Below, one piece after another: positions 26,773 to 36,289 of a stretch of DNA of 64,000 bases. The translations under genes and the position numbers were made by a program. The stretch is taken from assembly GCA_031844405.1 (NCBI GenBank), contig JAUZVC010000001.1, forward strand, positions 1,116,001-1,180,000. The letters run 5' to 3'. A model generated the notes under the pieces. That model was given only the letters and a program-made list of their open reading frames with translations, did not search any database and had not been told where the DNA came from. Each line of letters starts with the position of its first letter. Within the stretch, counting starts at the first letter, position 1. Source of the DNA: Knoellia sp031844405 (GTDB taxonomy: Bacteria; Actinomycetota; Actinomycetes; Actinomycetales; Dermatophilaceae).

Positions 26773-29700
26773 TCAGGTCGAGCAGACCCGGCGGTACGGC
26801 CGTTCCGGCAGATAGGTGCTCCACTCCACCTGGGTGAGGTCGCGTCCTGCGAGGCGGCAGGCGGTGGCCACCCACGACGCGGGGTCCAGGTTCCAGGTGA
26901 GGAGCGAGCCGTTCTGGTCGGCGACGAGCAGCTTCTTCTTGTCCTTGCTGAACGCGGGCGCCCCCGAGACGTCCATCGGCATCGAGGCGCGGAGTGCGCC
27001 GGTGACCCCGTCCCACACGTGGACGCGTCCGTCGTCGGCGATGCTGGCGAAGAGGGTGCCGTCGTCGCTGAAGACGCTCTGGTAGCCGATCATCCGAGCC
27101 GACGCCGGGCTGGGCCTCGCGATCCACGTCATCGAGGTGAGGTCCAGCAGACCGCTGCCGTCGTCCTTCGCGTCGACGAAGAGCCGTCGGCCGTCAGGGG
27201 AGGGGAAGACGTCGTCGAAGGCGACACCGAGGTCGGGGTATGCACGCACGCGCCCCGTGACGAGGTCGACGATCCGGTCCCGCGTGAAGACGGTCAGCCC
27301 GTCGGTGCTCAGCGCGAAGCCCTCCACGTCACGTGGCTCACCGTCGACCGGCTCGTTGACGAGGATCGGTTCCCGCACGGGTGCGAGGCTGCGTGCGTCG
27401 AGGACGTGGAGCCTGCCGGTGGTGGTGCTGACGAGCAGGCGCTCTCCGTCACCCGTGAACCAGCCGAACGCCGCGCCCTCCTCCGAGTTCGCCGGGTCGA
27501 GTGTGTGCCGCGCCAGCTCCTTGCCGGTCCGCGCGTCCCAGATGCGCACGACCGGATCCCCCGTGGTGATGTTGAGGACGGACCCGTTCGGGTGCCACGC
27601 GAAGTCGAACATGTTGCGCTGCTCCATGTCCGTGACGACGACCTCGGCCCCGAGCCGGCCGGAGGCGACGTCGTGGACGCGGAAGGACGGCCCCATGAAG
27701 CCGTAGCCGACCTTGTCGAGAGCAGGCGTCCACCGTGGGATCGACGCATCCCAGGTCTCGGAGCCGGGGGACACGCGCACGAACCTGCGCTCGCCCGTCA
27801 CGTCCCATGCCTGGATGAGGCCGCCCGACGTCGCGTAGACCGTCCCACCGTCGGGGCTGAACTGTGGCCACTCCGTCGGGCTCTCCTGGAACAGCAGCTC
27901 CTTGGGCTCGTCTCCCGTGATGTCCCAGACGATGAGCCTGTCCCCGGTCGCGGCCACCCTCCTGCCGTCCGGCGAGAACGCGACTCCTGTGGTCCAGCCG
28001 GCGCCCGGGAGGTACCACTTCGGTGTGAGCGACGCGCGATCCAGGACGACGGTCTCGTCGCCGGCGGCCAGGGCGAGGAGCCGGCCGTCCGGACTCGCGA
28101 CGAGCACCTCGCCGAACGTGCGCACCCCCAGCTCCTCGGCACTGACGACGCGACGGGTCGTGCCGGACGGGAGATCCGTCACCTGGAGCGACCCGTCGTC
28201 CTTGGCGTAGAGGAGGCGGCCGTCCGGGCTGACCAGGGGCTTGGCGCCGACCTCGAGGGCCAGGTCTGCCACCGGTCGACCCGGCGAGGTGAGGTCCCAG
28301 ACGAGGGTGCGCCACTGGTCGTTGCCGTCGAAGGGGCGAAGCGTCGTGGAGAACCACCGTCCCCCGGGGCTGAACGCCATCTCCTGGAAGGTGTGGAAGC
28401 CCACGGGGATGCCCCCGAGCTGGACCGCGGACCTCGCCCCGTCGGCGTCGAGGAGGACGACGGCGGGGATCTTGCGGTCCTGCACGAGGTTCGTCCACCC
28501 CGCCGCGGCGAAGCGTCCACCCGCAGGGCTCGCGACGATCCCCACAGCGCGCGTGCCCTGCCCGGGAGGCTTCGCCGACGTGAGCGTCATCCCGTCGAGG
28601 ATGTCGATGTCCGCGTCGATGAAGCTCGTTGCGATGGTCCCGTCCCGCGGCTCGACGGCCATGCCGAAGATCGGCGCCTCCCGACGCGTGGCCGCCGCGA
28701 GCGCTGTGCCACGGCCGAGTGTCTCGAGCAGGTAGTTGCGCGTCTCCACGGAGTCGTCGAAGGAGACCCCCGCGGCCGCGAGGAGCAGCGACTGGTCGAG
28801 GTCCTCGGACCTGAGCGCCTCGGCTCCCAGCCGCCGGGCGTCCGCGGCGAGCGCCTGTCGGGAGGCGGACGTGGCCTCCCGGTCGGCGCGGTCGCCGTTG
28901 GCCTTCGCCACCGTGCCGAGGAGGATCGCGACGGCGAGGGCGGCGGCCGTGCCGGCGAGTCCCAGACGAAGCCGGTTGTTGAGCCGGCGCTCGCGACGGA
29001 CCTGCTCCTCGGTCGCCTGCTGCTCGCGGTCGGCGAGGTCCGCGGATGCCGCGAGGAAGTCGCGTTCCTCGCGGGTCAGGGTCGGGGAGGAGCGACCCAG
29101 CCACTCGGCGGCCCTCGCCTGGCGCACCCCGCGATAGAGCTCGCTGTCCGGACGCCCGAGCTCGTCCCAGCTCTGCGCGGCGACGGCCACGTGCCGCATG
29201 ATCCGCAGCCCGTCGACGTCCTCGTCGAGCCAGGACCGCAACCTGGGCCAGGCGAGGGCGAGCGACTCGTGCGCGATCTCGATCGTGTCGCCGTCGCTGG
29301 CGAGCAGCCGCGCCGTGACGAGCTGCTCGACGAGCTCGGAGTGGGCGGCGTCGCCCATCACCGTCCGCCGGGGCACGCGGGTGCGCACGGGGTCACCGCC
29401 CTCGTCAGGCGACACGAGGCGCAGCATGAGCTCGCGGACGATCGCCTGCCGCGCGGGGTCGAGGTCACGGAAGAGGCCCTCGGCCGACTGGGAGACCGCC
29501 TCGCGCACACCTCCGGTCGCGGCGTAGCCCTCGACCGTGAGGGTCGACCCCTCGCGGTGGAACCACGTCTGCCGGAGCACGTGCGACAGCAGCGGCAGGG
29601 CGGCGGGTTCGCCCGAGACCTCGCGCAGGAGGAGGTTGACCAGACCGGGCTCGAGGCGCAGCCCCGCCTGCCCGGCCGGTCCCTCGATGGCCTGGCGCAG

Positions 29701-30951
29701 GTCCTCCTCGGACATGGGCCCCAGCAGGTAGAGCCCGGCCTCCACGAGCCGGGCGAGCTCGGGGTGCGACGAGAGCTCGCCGAGGCGGTCGGCGCGCATC
29801 GACACGACGAGAAGCCCGCGACCGGTCGCCGCGAAGGCGACGAGCGCCGCGACGAACTCCGTGCGCTGCGAGGAGTCCGCCGGCAGCGCCAGCGCCTCCT
29901 CGCACTGGTCGACGACGAGCACGTCCTGGGGCTTCGGGTGCAGCGCGGTGAGCGAGTCGGCGGGGTGCGTGCCCGGGGTCATGACGTGCACGTGCCGCCC
30001 GTCGCGCTCGAGCGCGGCCGCCACCCCGGCACGTGCGAGCGAGGACTTGCCGCTGCCCGACGGCCCGAGGATCGCGACGACGCCGGTCTCGTCGAGGCGT
30101 CGAAGGCAGGCCGAGACGTCCCCGCCCCGCCCGAAGAAGGCGGCCGCGTCGCCGATGTCGTAGGGGAGGAGCCCGAGGTAGGGGCAGTCCGACCCGGCGC
30201 CCCCACCCGACTCCGGCGCCGCGGCGAGCGACGGGTCCTGCCGCAGGATCGACTGCTCGAGCTCGGCCAGCTCCGGGCCCGGGTCGAGACCCAGCTCGCC
30301 GACGAGCGTCTGCCTGGCCCGGTGCAGGGTCTGGAGGGCGTCACCCTGGCGCCCGTCGAGGTACTGCGCGAGCGCGAGCAGACCCCACCGGCGCTCACGC
30401 ATCGGCTGCTCCGCGACGAGCCGGCTCGCCTCCCCGACGACGTCACGGTGGTGCCCGGCCCGCAGGGCGGCCTCGACGTGCAGCTCCTCGCCGTCCCGGC
30501 TCAGCTCGACGAGCCGTTCGGACTCGACCCGGCCCGGACCCCACTCGGCGAGTTCGGCGAACGGCTCCCCGCGCCAGAGCTCGCGGGCCTGGCGCGTGAG
30601 GAAGAGCGCACGCTCCGGCTCGCCGTCCGAGAGCAGCCGCCGGGCCCGGGTGAGGAGGTTCTCGAACTGGAGGTGGTCGAGGTCGTCGCGGTGGAGCACG
30701 AGCCGGTAGCCGTGAGCCGTCGTCTCGACCGCCTCGGGTCCGAGCGCCTTGCGCAGCCGCGAGATGCAGCCCTGGACGACCTTCTGCCAGCTGTCCGGCA
30801 GGTCCTCGCCCCACAACGTCTCGGCGAGCGTCTCCGTGCTCAGCTCGACGCCGGGCCGCGAGGCGAGCGCGAGCAGGACGACACGGTCGCGGGGACTGAG
30901 AGCCGTGCGTCCCTCGTCGACCTGGAGCGAGCCCAGCAGCGCGATGCGCAT
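26773..30951 (-). CDS. SARP/BTAD regulator fused to STAND NTPase and WD40 repeats
   Basis: 1392 residues. The start ATG (30951-30949) begins MRIALLGSLQ, the normal opening of an AfsR-type winged helix. Residues ~1-95 are the DNA-binding domain, ~95-245 the BTAD helices (ELGLDPGPELAELEQSILRQ). The STAND-type NTPase follows: Walker A GPSGSGKSS at 296-304 and Walker B DVLVVDQCEEAL near 342. A predicted membrane helix is at ~661-682 (LGLAGTAAALAVAILLGTVA). From ~740 to the end are WD40-like blades (FSPDGRRVAATGD, FSPDGGTVYATSG). The layout predicts a membrane-tethered sensor whose cytoplasmic N-half binds DNA. Target genes are unknown; a divergent gene and paired direct repeats lie just upstream. 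It is convergent with the gene at 26239. Confidence 0.92.
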   Translation of the reverse strand: MRIALLGSLQVDEGRTALSPRDRVVLLALASRPGVELSTETLAETLWGEDLPDSWQKVVQGCISRLRKALGPEAVETTAHGYRLVLHRDDLDHLQFENLLTRARRLLSDGEPERALFLTRQARELWRGEPFAELAEWGPGRVESERLVELSRDGEELHVEAALRAGHHRDVVGEASRLVAEQPMRERRWGLLALAQYLDGRQGDALQTLHRARQTLVGELGLDPGPELAELEQSILRQDPSLAAAPESGGGAGSDCPYLGLLPYDIGDAAAFFGRGGDVSACLRRLDETGVVAILGPSGSGKSSLARAGVAAALERDGRHVHVMTPGTHPADSLTALHPKPQDVLVVDQCEEALALPADSSQRTEFVAALVAFAATGRGLLVVSMRADRLGELSSHPELARLVEAGLYLLGPMSEEDLRQAIEGPAGQAGLRLEPGLVNLLLREVSGEPAALPLLSHVLRQTWFHREGSTLTVEGYAATGGVREAVSQSAEGLFRDLDPARQAIVRELMLRLVSPDEGGDPVRTRVPRRTVMGDAAHSELVEQLVTARLLASDGDTIEIAHESLALAWPRLRSWLDEDVDGLRIMRHVAVAAQSWDELGRPDSELYRGVRQARAAEWLGRSSPTLTREERDFLAASADLADREQQATEEQVRRERRLNNRLRLGLAGTAAALAVAILLGTVAKANGDRADREATSASRQALAADARRLGAEALRSEDLDQSLLLAAAGVSFDDSVETRNYLLETLGRGTALAAATRREAPIFGMAVEPRDGTIATSFIDADIDILDGMTLTSAKPPGQGTRAVGIVASPAGGRFAAAGWTNLVQDRKIPAVVLLDADGARSAVQLGGIPVGFHTFQEMAFSPGGRWFSTTLRPFDGNDQWRTLVWDLTSPGRPVADLALEVGAKPLVSPDGRLLYAKDDGSLQVTDLPSGTTRRVVSAEELGVRTFGEVLVASPDGRLLALAAGDETVVLDRASLTPKWYLPGAGWTTGVAFSPDGRRVAATGDRLIVWDITGDEPKELLFQESPTEWPQFSPDGGTVYATSGGLIQAWDVTGERRFVRVSPGSETWDASIPRWTPALDKVGYGFMGPSFRVHDVASGRLGAEVVVTDMEQRNMFDFAWHPNGSVLNITTGDPVVRIWDARTGKELARHTLDPANSEEGAAFGWFTGDGERLLVSTTTGRLHVLDARSLAPVREPILVNEPVDGEPRDVEGFALSTDGLTVFTRDRIVDLVTGRVRAYPDLGVAFDDVFPSPDGRRLFVDAKDDGSGLLDLTSMTWIARPSPASARMIGYQSVFSDDGTLFASIADDGRVHVWDGVTGALRASMPMDVSGAPAFSKDKKKLLVADQNGSLLTWNLDPASWVATACRLAGRDLTQVEWSTYLPERPYRRVCST

Positions 30952-30990
30952 GTTTCGAGGGTCTTGCCGCCGACACCGCGGGTCAATAGC

Positions 30991-31010
30991 CCTGATACCC
31001 GCCTGATACC
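30991..31010. promoter_or_regulatory. Two 9-bp direct repeats with 11-bp period (candidate SARP operator)
   Basis: CCTGATACC occurs at 30991-30999 and again at 31002-31010, a start-to-start distance of 11 bases, one helical turn. SARP regulators are known to bind short direct repeats at that spacing. The pair lies between the SARP-STAND gene and the divergent small exported protein. On the minus strand a TTGACC (30987-30982) abuts it, a possible -35 of the regulator's own promoter. Confidence 0.55.
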
Positions 31011-31098
31011 GCACCGATGACCACCCGGAACCACCCCGTGCGACAACGGGTCCAGGACATCCCGTCCACCCCACCACCGGTCACGAAAGGACCACGTC

Positions 31099-31410
31099 AT
31101 GTCGCACACGACCAGCATCCGCCGGGCACTCACCGTCGCCGGTGCCACCGGGATCCTCGCCTTCTCGGTCGCCGGCCCCGCGAGTGCCCGCCCCGACCCG
31201 GGCAACGGCTCACAGTCCGAGTGGAGCTGCCAGACCCGCTGCTACGAGGGCGGCACCACGCCCGGGGGCACGAGCACGGTGACCATCGACGACAACGCCC
31301 TCGAGCTCCTGCAGCTCGGCGGTGGCGTCCTCGCCGGCCTCGCGCTCGCCGGTGCCGGGGCAGCCGTCATCTCGCGTCGCAGCCACGCCCACGCCGCCCA
31401 CCCGGCGTGA
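31099..31410 (+). CDS. Small exported protein with signal peptide and C-terminal membrane segment
   Basis: 103 residues from ATG 31099, preceded by GAAAGGA. Residues ~1-30 form a Sec signal (ending AGPASA before RPDPG). The mature part is short with a C-x3-C pair (WSCQTRCYEGG), a TIDDNALELLQLGG segment, then a hydrophobic helix of ~20 residues and a basic/His-rich tail (SRRSHAHAAH). This resembles exported peptides anchored at their C-terminus. No family is recognised. It is divergent from the SARP-STAND-WD40 gene and shares with it the 147-base region holding the direct repeats, so it is the best candidate target. Confidence 0.75.
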   Translation: MSHTTSIRRALTVAGATGILAFSVAGPASARPDPGNGSQSEWSCQTRCYEGGTTPGGTSTVTIDDNALELLQLGGGVLAGLALAGAGAAVISRRSHAHAAHPA

Positions 31411-31545
31411 CGGGGCGTCGACACTCCCGACGAAGGGGTCCGGTCCGCAGGGGGACCGGGCCCCTTCACGTATGCCGTCCCGCCGCCCGGGGTGCCCCGC
31501 CCAGCAGGCGCCCGCACGCCGGAAGGCTGGCGGACGGCATACCTC

Positions 31546-31574
31546 TTGCTTGGAAATGCAAGCAATGCTTGAAT
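31546..31574 (+). promoter_or_regulatory. psuK promoter with overlapping inverted-repeat operator
   Basis: TTGCTT (31546-31551), a 17-base spacer and TTGAAT (31569-31574) lie seven bases before ATG 31582. Three half sites, GCTTG (31548-31552), CAAGC (31559-31563) and GCTTG (31567-31571), in alternating orientation overlap the two boxes. This is where a self-encoded HTH regulator would bind. Confidence 0.55.
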
Positions 31575-31581
31575 GTCCAAT

Positions 31582-32751
31582 ATGAGGCTGACACCGCAGG
31601 AGCAGGCGATCCTCGCCGAGCTGCGCGTCGACCCGCTGCTCGACGCCGCCGCCCTCGCCGAGCGTCTGGGCACGACCCGTGCGTCGGTGTCGGTCGCCCT
31701 GTCGAACCTCACGCGCAAGGGCGCGATCCTCGGCCGGGGCTATGTCGTGCGCGGTGAGGCGGGCGTGGTCGTGGTCGGTGGCGCGGTCATGGACGTCAAG
31801 GCACGCTCGACGGCTCGGCTCGACCCGGCGACGAGCAACCCCGGGCAGGTGACGACCAGCCCGGGCGGGGTCGGGCGCAACATCGCCGAGAACCTCGCCC
31901 GGCTCGGCACCTCGACGCACCTCGTCGCCGCCGTCGGGGCCGACACGTTCGGCGACGAGCTTCTGGCCCACGCGCGCACCGCCGGCGTCCGGCTCGACCA
32001 TGTCGTCGTCGGGAACCGGCCGACCGGCACCTACCTCGCCGTCCTCGACTCCGACGGTGACCTCTCCGTCGCCGTCTCCGACATGAGCGCCACCGACAGC
32101 CTCACCGTCGCCGACGTCGAGCCCGCCCGGGCGCTGCTCCAGCACTGCGACCTGCTCGTCGTGGACGGCAACATCCCGCTCGACGTCGCGACCTGGCTCT
32201 GCTCCGTCGCGGCCGGGAGCGACGTCCCGGTCGTCGTCGAGCCGGTGTCGGTGGTCAAGGCGGGTCGCCTCCGCACGTTCTTCGCCCCGGAACGCCCCGT
32301 CCTCGCGGTGACGCCCAACATCGCCGAGCTCGCCGCGCTCGTCGACCACGAGGTCGCCGACACCGTCCCGGCGATCACCCGGGCGGCCGTCGAGCTCCAC
32401 GACCGGGGCGTGCGACACGTCTGGGTGCGCCGGGGGGCCCGCGGCAGCCTGCTCTCGTCGGCACCCGACCCCGCCGACGGGTCCACCGCGCGGCCCACCG
32501 TGAGCACCGACCCGGCGGTGAGCACCGCGGTCGTCGACGTCACCGGCGCCGGCGACTCGATGACCGCCGGGTTCGTCCACGCCCTCCTGCGCGACGGCGA
32601 CCCCGTCGCCGCCGCGGCCTTCGGCCAGGCCACCGCCGCCCTCACCACCGAGTCCGTCCACACCGTCCGTCCCGACCTCACCAGCGCGCTCGTCACCGGG
32701 CGCCTCACGTCACACGTCACCCCACACGTCACGTCACAAGGAACCCGATGA
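31582..32751 (+). CDS. psuK: Pseudouridine kinase PsuK with N-terminal HTH
   Basis: A 389-residue protein. ATG 31582 is chosen over the in-frame ATG at 31573 because a -10 box ends seven bases before it. Residues ~1-55 are a winged helix-turn-helix (ALAERLGTTRASVSVALSNL). The rest is a PfkB-family kinase: VVVGGAVMDVKARS opens the fold, GGVGRNIAENLARLG is the sugar-binding loop, and VTGAGDSMTAGF (about residue 319) holds the catalytic aspartate. PsuK phosphorylates pseudouridine to pseudouridine 5'-phosphate, which the next gene cleaves. The HTH suggests it also senses substrate and controls its own promoter; that is inference. The ATGA overlap couples it to psuG. Confidence 0.9.
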   Translation: MRLTPQEQAILAELRVDPLLDAAALAERLGTTRASVSVALSNLTRKGAILGRGYVVRGEAGVVVVGGAVMDVKARSTARLDPATSNPGQVTTSPGGVGRNIAENLARLGTSTHLVAAVGADTFGDELLAHARTAGVRLDHVVVGNRPTGTYLAVLDSDGDLSVAVSDMSATDSLTVADVEPARALLQHCDLLVVDGNIPLDVATWLCSVAAGSDVPVVVEPVSVVKAGRLRTFFAPERPVLAVTPNIAELAALVDHEVADTVPAITRAAVELHDRGVRHVWVRRGARGSLLSSAPDPADGSTARPTVSTDPAVSTAVVDVTGAGDSMTAGFVHALLRDGDPVAAAAFGQATAALTTESVHTVRPDLTSALVTGRLTSHVTPHVTSQGTR

Positions 32752-33680
32752 GCACCAGCACCACCACGCCCCACCCCGCCCTCGCCCTCGCCCCCGAGGT
32801 CGCCGAGGCGCTCGCCGCCGGACGCCCTGTCGTCGCGCTCGAGTCGACGATCATCAGCCACGGCATGCCCTACCCCCGCAACGTCGAGATGGCCCGTGAG
32901 GTCGAGCAGATCGTCCGCGACGGCGGCGCCACCCCTGCGACCATCGCCGTCCTCGACGGCGTCGCCCGGATCGGCCTGTCCGCCGACGAGCTCGAGCTCC
33001 TCGCGACCGACGAGAACGTCGTCAAGGTGAGCATCCGCGACCTGCCCCACGTCATGGCGACCAAGGGCCACGGGGCCACGACGGTCGCGAGCACGATGCG
33101 CCTCGCCGCGCTGGCCGGCATACGCGTCTTCGTCACGGGCGGTCTCGGTGGCGTGCACCGCGGCGCCGAGGACTCGATGGACGTCTCCGCCGACCTCACC
33201 GAGCTCAGCCTCACCGACGTCGCCGTCGTCTCGGCCGGCGTGAAGTCGATCCTCGACATCGGCCGCACCCTCGAGGTGCTCGAGACCCTCGGTGTCCCGG
33301 TCGTCACCGTGGGGTCCGACGAGTTCCCGTCGTTCTACTCGCGCTCGTCGGGCTTCTCCTCGCCGATGCGCAGCGACAGCGTCGACGAGCTCGCCGAGAT
33401 GATGCGGGTCAAGTGGGACCTCGGGCTGCGCGGCGGCATCGCCGTGACCAACCCCGTGCCCGCCGAGGACGAGATGACGCCGGACGAGATCTCCGCGCTC
33501 ATCGACCGCGCGGTCGCCGAGTGCGACGAGCGCGGCATCACCGGCAAGGACATCACGCCCTTCCTCCTCGGCCGCATCGTCGAGCTCTCCGACGGCCGCA
33601 GCCTCGACACCAACATCGCGCTGGTGCGCCACAACGCCCGCCTCGGCGCCGCCCTCGCCGTCGCCTTCGCCACCGCCTGA
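32748..33680 (+). CDS. psuG: Pseudouridine-5'-phosphate glycosidase PsuG
   Basis: A 310-residue enzyme of the usual length. ALESTIISHGMPYP opens the active site, GGLGGVHRGAEDSMDVSADL carries metal and phosphate ligands, and SAGVKSILDIG contains the lysine that forms the Schiff base in studied PsuG proteins. It splits pseudouridine 5'-phosphate to uracil and ribose 5-phosphate by breaking the C-C glycosidic bond. The gene overlaps psuK by four bases; CAAGGAACC provides a ribosome site. There is no nucleoside transporter beside the pair. A hairpin 12 bases past the stop probably ends the transcript. Confidence 0.95.
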   Translation: MSTSTTTPHPALALAPEVAEALAAGRPVVALESTIISHGMPYPRNVEMAREVEQIVRDGGATPATIAVLDGVARIGLSADELELLATDENVVKVSIRDLPHVMATKGHGATTVASTMRLAALAGIRVFVTGGLGGVHRGAEDSMDVSADLTELSLTDVAVVSAGVKSILDIGRTLEVLETLGVPVVTVGSDEFPSFYSRSSGFSSPMRSDSVDELAEMMRVKWDLGLRGGIAVTNPVPAEDEMTPDEISALIDRAVAECDERGITGKDITPFLLGRIVELSDGRSLDTNIALVRHNARLGAALAVAFATA

Positions 33681-33691
33681 CCCGAGCCGCA

Positions 33692-33723
33692 GGTCTGCGT
33701 CGTCGGCACGAGCGGCGCAGACC
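33692..33723 (+). terminator. Hairpin after psuG
   Basis: GGTCTGCG (33692-33699) pairs with CGCAGACC (33716-33723); three to four further pairs extend the stem inward, leaving a loop of about 8 bases. There is no T-tract, which is common in high-GC actinobacteria. Confidence 0.5.
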
Positions 33724-33848
33724 GTGGTCAGGGGCGCAGGCATGCGAGCGCCCCCGGTCACGTTCTGCGCCGCTGGTCGCCGGATCCGTCCCCGGGAGCG
33801 GGTATGCCGTCATGTGAGTCGGTCGGTCGGGGCACCTGCCGCACGGGC

Positions 33849-33854
33849 TAGGCT
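33849..33854 (+). promoter_or_regulatory. -10 box for eno
   Basis: TAGGCT about 47 bases upstream of the eno GTG. Unlike several neighbours this transcript should carry a leader of ~40 bases with a ribosome site (AGGAG at 33892). Confidence 0.5.
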
Positions 33855-33901
33855 CGGGGCCGAGACCTGACCCCCGTCCCCGCACCACCCCAGGAGCAGC
33901 A

Positions 33902-35209
<1,308 letters not shown>

Positions 35210-35225
35210 GGCAGGAGCGCAACGC

Positions 35226-35765
35226 ATGGCACGCGGGAGCGGTCGCGGACCCGGCTCGTCACCTCGACGGCCGGCGTCCTCGCGACCCGCCGCGCGTGCC
35301 CGCGCCACCCGCTCGGGCCAGAGCGGGCGCAAGGTCGCCGAGGCCGCGGCGGCGAGCTGGCGCGGCCGCCTCACCGCCGCCCGCAGCAACAGGCGCACGC
35401 TGCGCAAGGTCGCGCTCGGTGCCGTCGTGCTCTTCCTCGTCGTCCTCGTCGCACCCACCCTGCGCGCCTACCTCCAGCAGCGGTCCGACATCGACGCGAT
35501 GCGCGACAAGGTGGCCCAGCAGCAGGTGACCGTCGACGATCTCCAGGCGGAGCAGGCGCGCTGGGAGGACCCGGCCTACGTCGAGCAGCAGGCGCGCACC
35601 CGCCTCAAGTTCGTCAAGGTCGGCGAGAAGTCCTACACCGTCATCGACCCCGAGATCAAGGACACGACCGGCGCGATCGCGCACAGCTCCGACTCCTCGG
35701 AACCGTGGTACGACACGGTCTGGGCGTCGATGCAGGCCGCCGACGTCCCGTCCAACCGCCGATGA
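35226..35765 (+). CDS. FtsB/DivIC-family septum formation protein
   Basis: A 179-residue bitopic membrane protein starting at ATG 35226, 16 bases after eno. A ~55-residue Arg/Ser/Pro-rich cytoplasmic tail precedes one transmembrane helix (VALGAVVLFLVVLVAPTL, ~58-76). A coiled coil follows (QQRSDIDAMRDKVAQQQVTV), then the DPAYVEQQARTRLKFVKVGE motif typical of FtsB/DivIC. It should join the FtsL/FtsQ divisome complex. The long basic cytoplasmic tail is an actinobacterial feature. The gene matches Rv1024 by position and structure and overlaps the DUF501 gene by four bases. Confidence 0.88.
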   Translation: MARGSGRGPGSSPRRPASSRPAARARATRSGQSGRKVAEAAAASWRGRLTAARSNRRTLRKVALGAVVLFLVVLVAPTLRAYLQQRSDIDAMRDKVAQQQVTVDDLQAEQARWEDPAYVEQQARTRLKFVKVGEKSYTVIDPEIKDTTGAIAHSSDSSEPWYDTVWASMQAADVPSNRR

Positions 35766-36289
35766 GCCCCGCCCCCGAGCCGTCCGCGGTCGCCCAGGCG
35801 GACCTCGACGCCGTCGAGCGCCAGCTCGGCCGCGTCCCGCGTGGGGTCGTCGAGGTCTCGCACCGCTGCCCGTGCGGTGAGCCCGACGTGCTGCGCACGC
35901 TGCCCCGCCTGCCGGACGGCACGCCCTTCCCGACGTCCTTCTACGCCACGTGCCCCCGCCTCACCGGTGCCATCAGCACGCTGGAGTCGCAGGGCGTCAT
36001 GCGTGAGATGACCGAGCGGCTGGCCGAGGACGACGACCTCGCCCGGCGCTACGCCGCGGCCCACGACGACTACCTCGCGCGCCGGGGCGAGCTGGGTCGG
36101 GTCGACGAGATCGACGGCATCAGCGCCGGCGGCATGCCGGACCGCGTCAAGTGCCTCCACGTCCTCGTCGCCCACTCGCTCTCCGTCGGCGAGGGCGTCA
36201 ACCCGCTCGGCGACGAGGCCCTGGCGATGCTCCCCGACTGGTGGGCCACCCACCCGTGCACCGAGCTCGCCGGGGACGCCGAGCAGTGA
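35762..36289 (+). CDS. DUF501-family protein
   Basis: 175 residues from the ATGA overlap at 35762. DUF501 features are VERQLGRVPRGVVEVSHRCP at the N-terminus, three conserved cysteines (HRCPCG and YATCPRL), LESQGVMREMTERL in the middle and GGMPDRVKCLHVLVAHSL near the C-terminus. Function is unknown in the family; the Cys/His set might bind metal. The gene is almost always found between an ftsB-like gene and ppx in actinobacteria, as here and as Rv1025, and its stop overlaps the ppx GTG. Confidence 0.9.
   Translation: MSPAPEPSAVAQADLDAVERQLGRVPRGVVEVSHRCPCGEPDVLRTLPRLPDGTPFPTSFYATCPRLTGAISTLESQGVMREMTERLAEDDDLARRYAAAHDDYLARRGELGRVDEIDGISAGGMPDRVKCLHVLVAHSLSVGEGVNPLGDEALAMLPDWWATHPCTELAGDAEQ

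Noticed and set aside
27019..31020. 1333-codon + strand frame opposite the SARP-STAND gene
   Set aside because: No recognisable domain and composition of a shadow; the minus-strand frame has clear domains across its full length.
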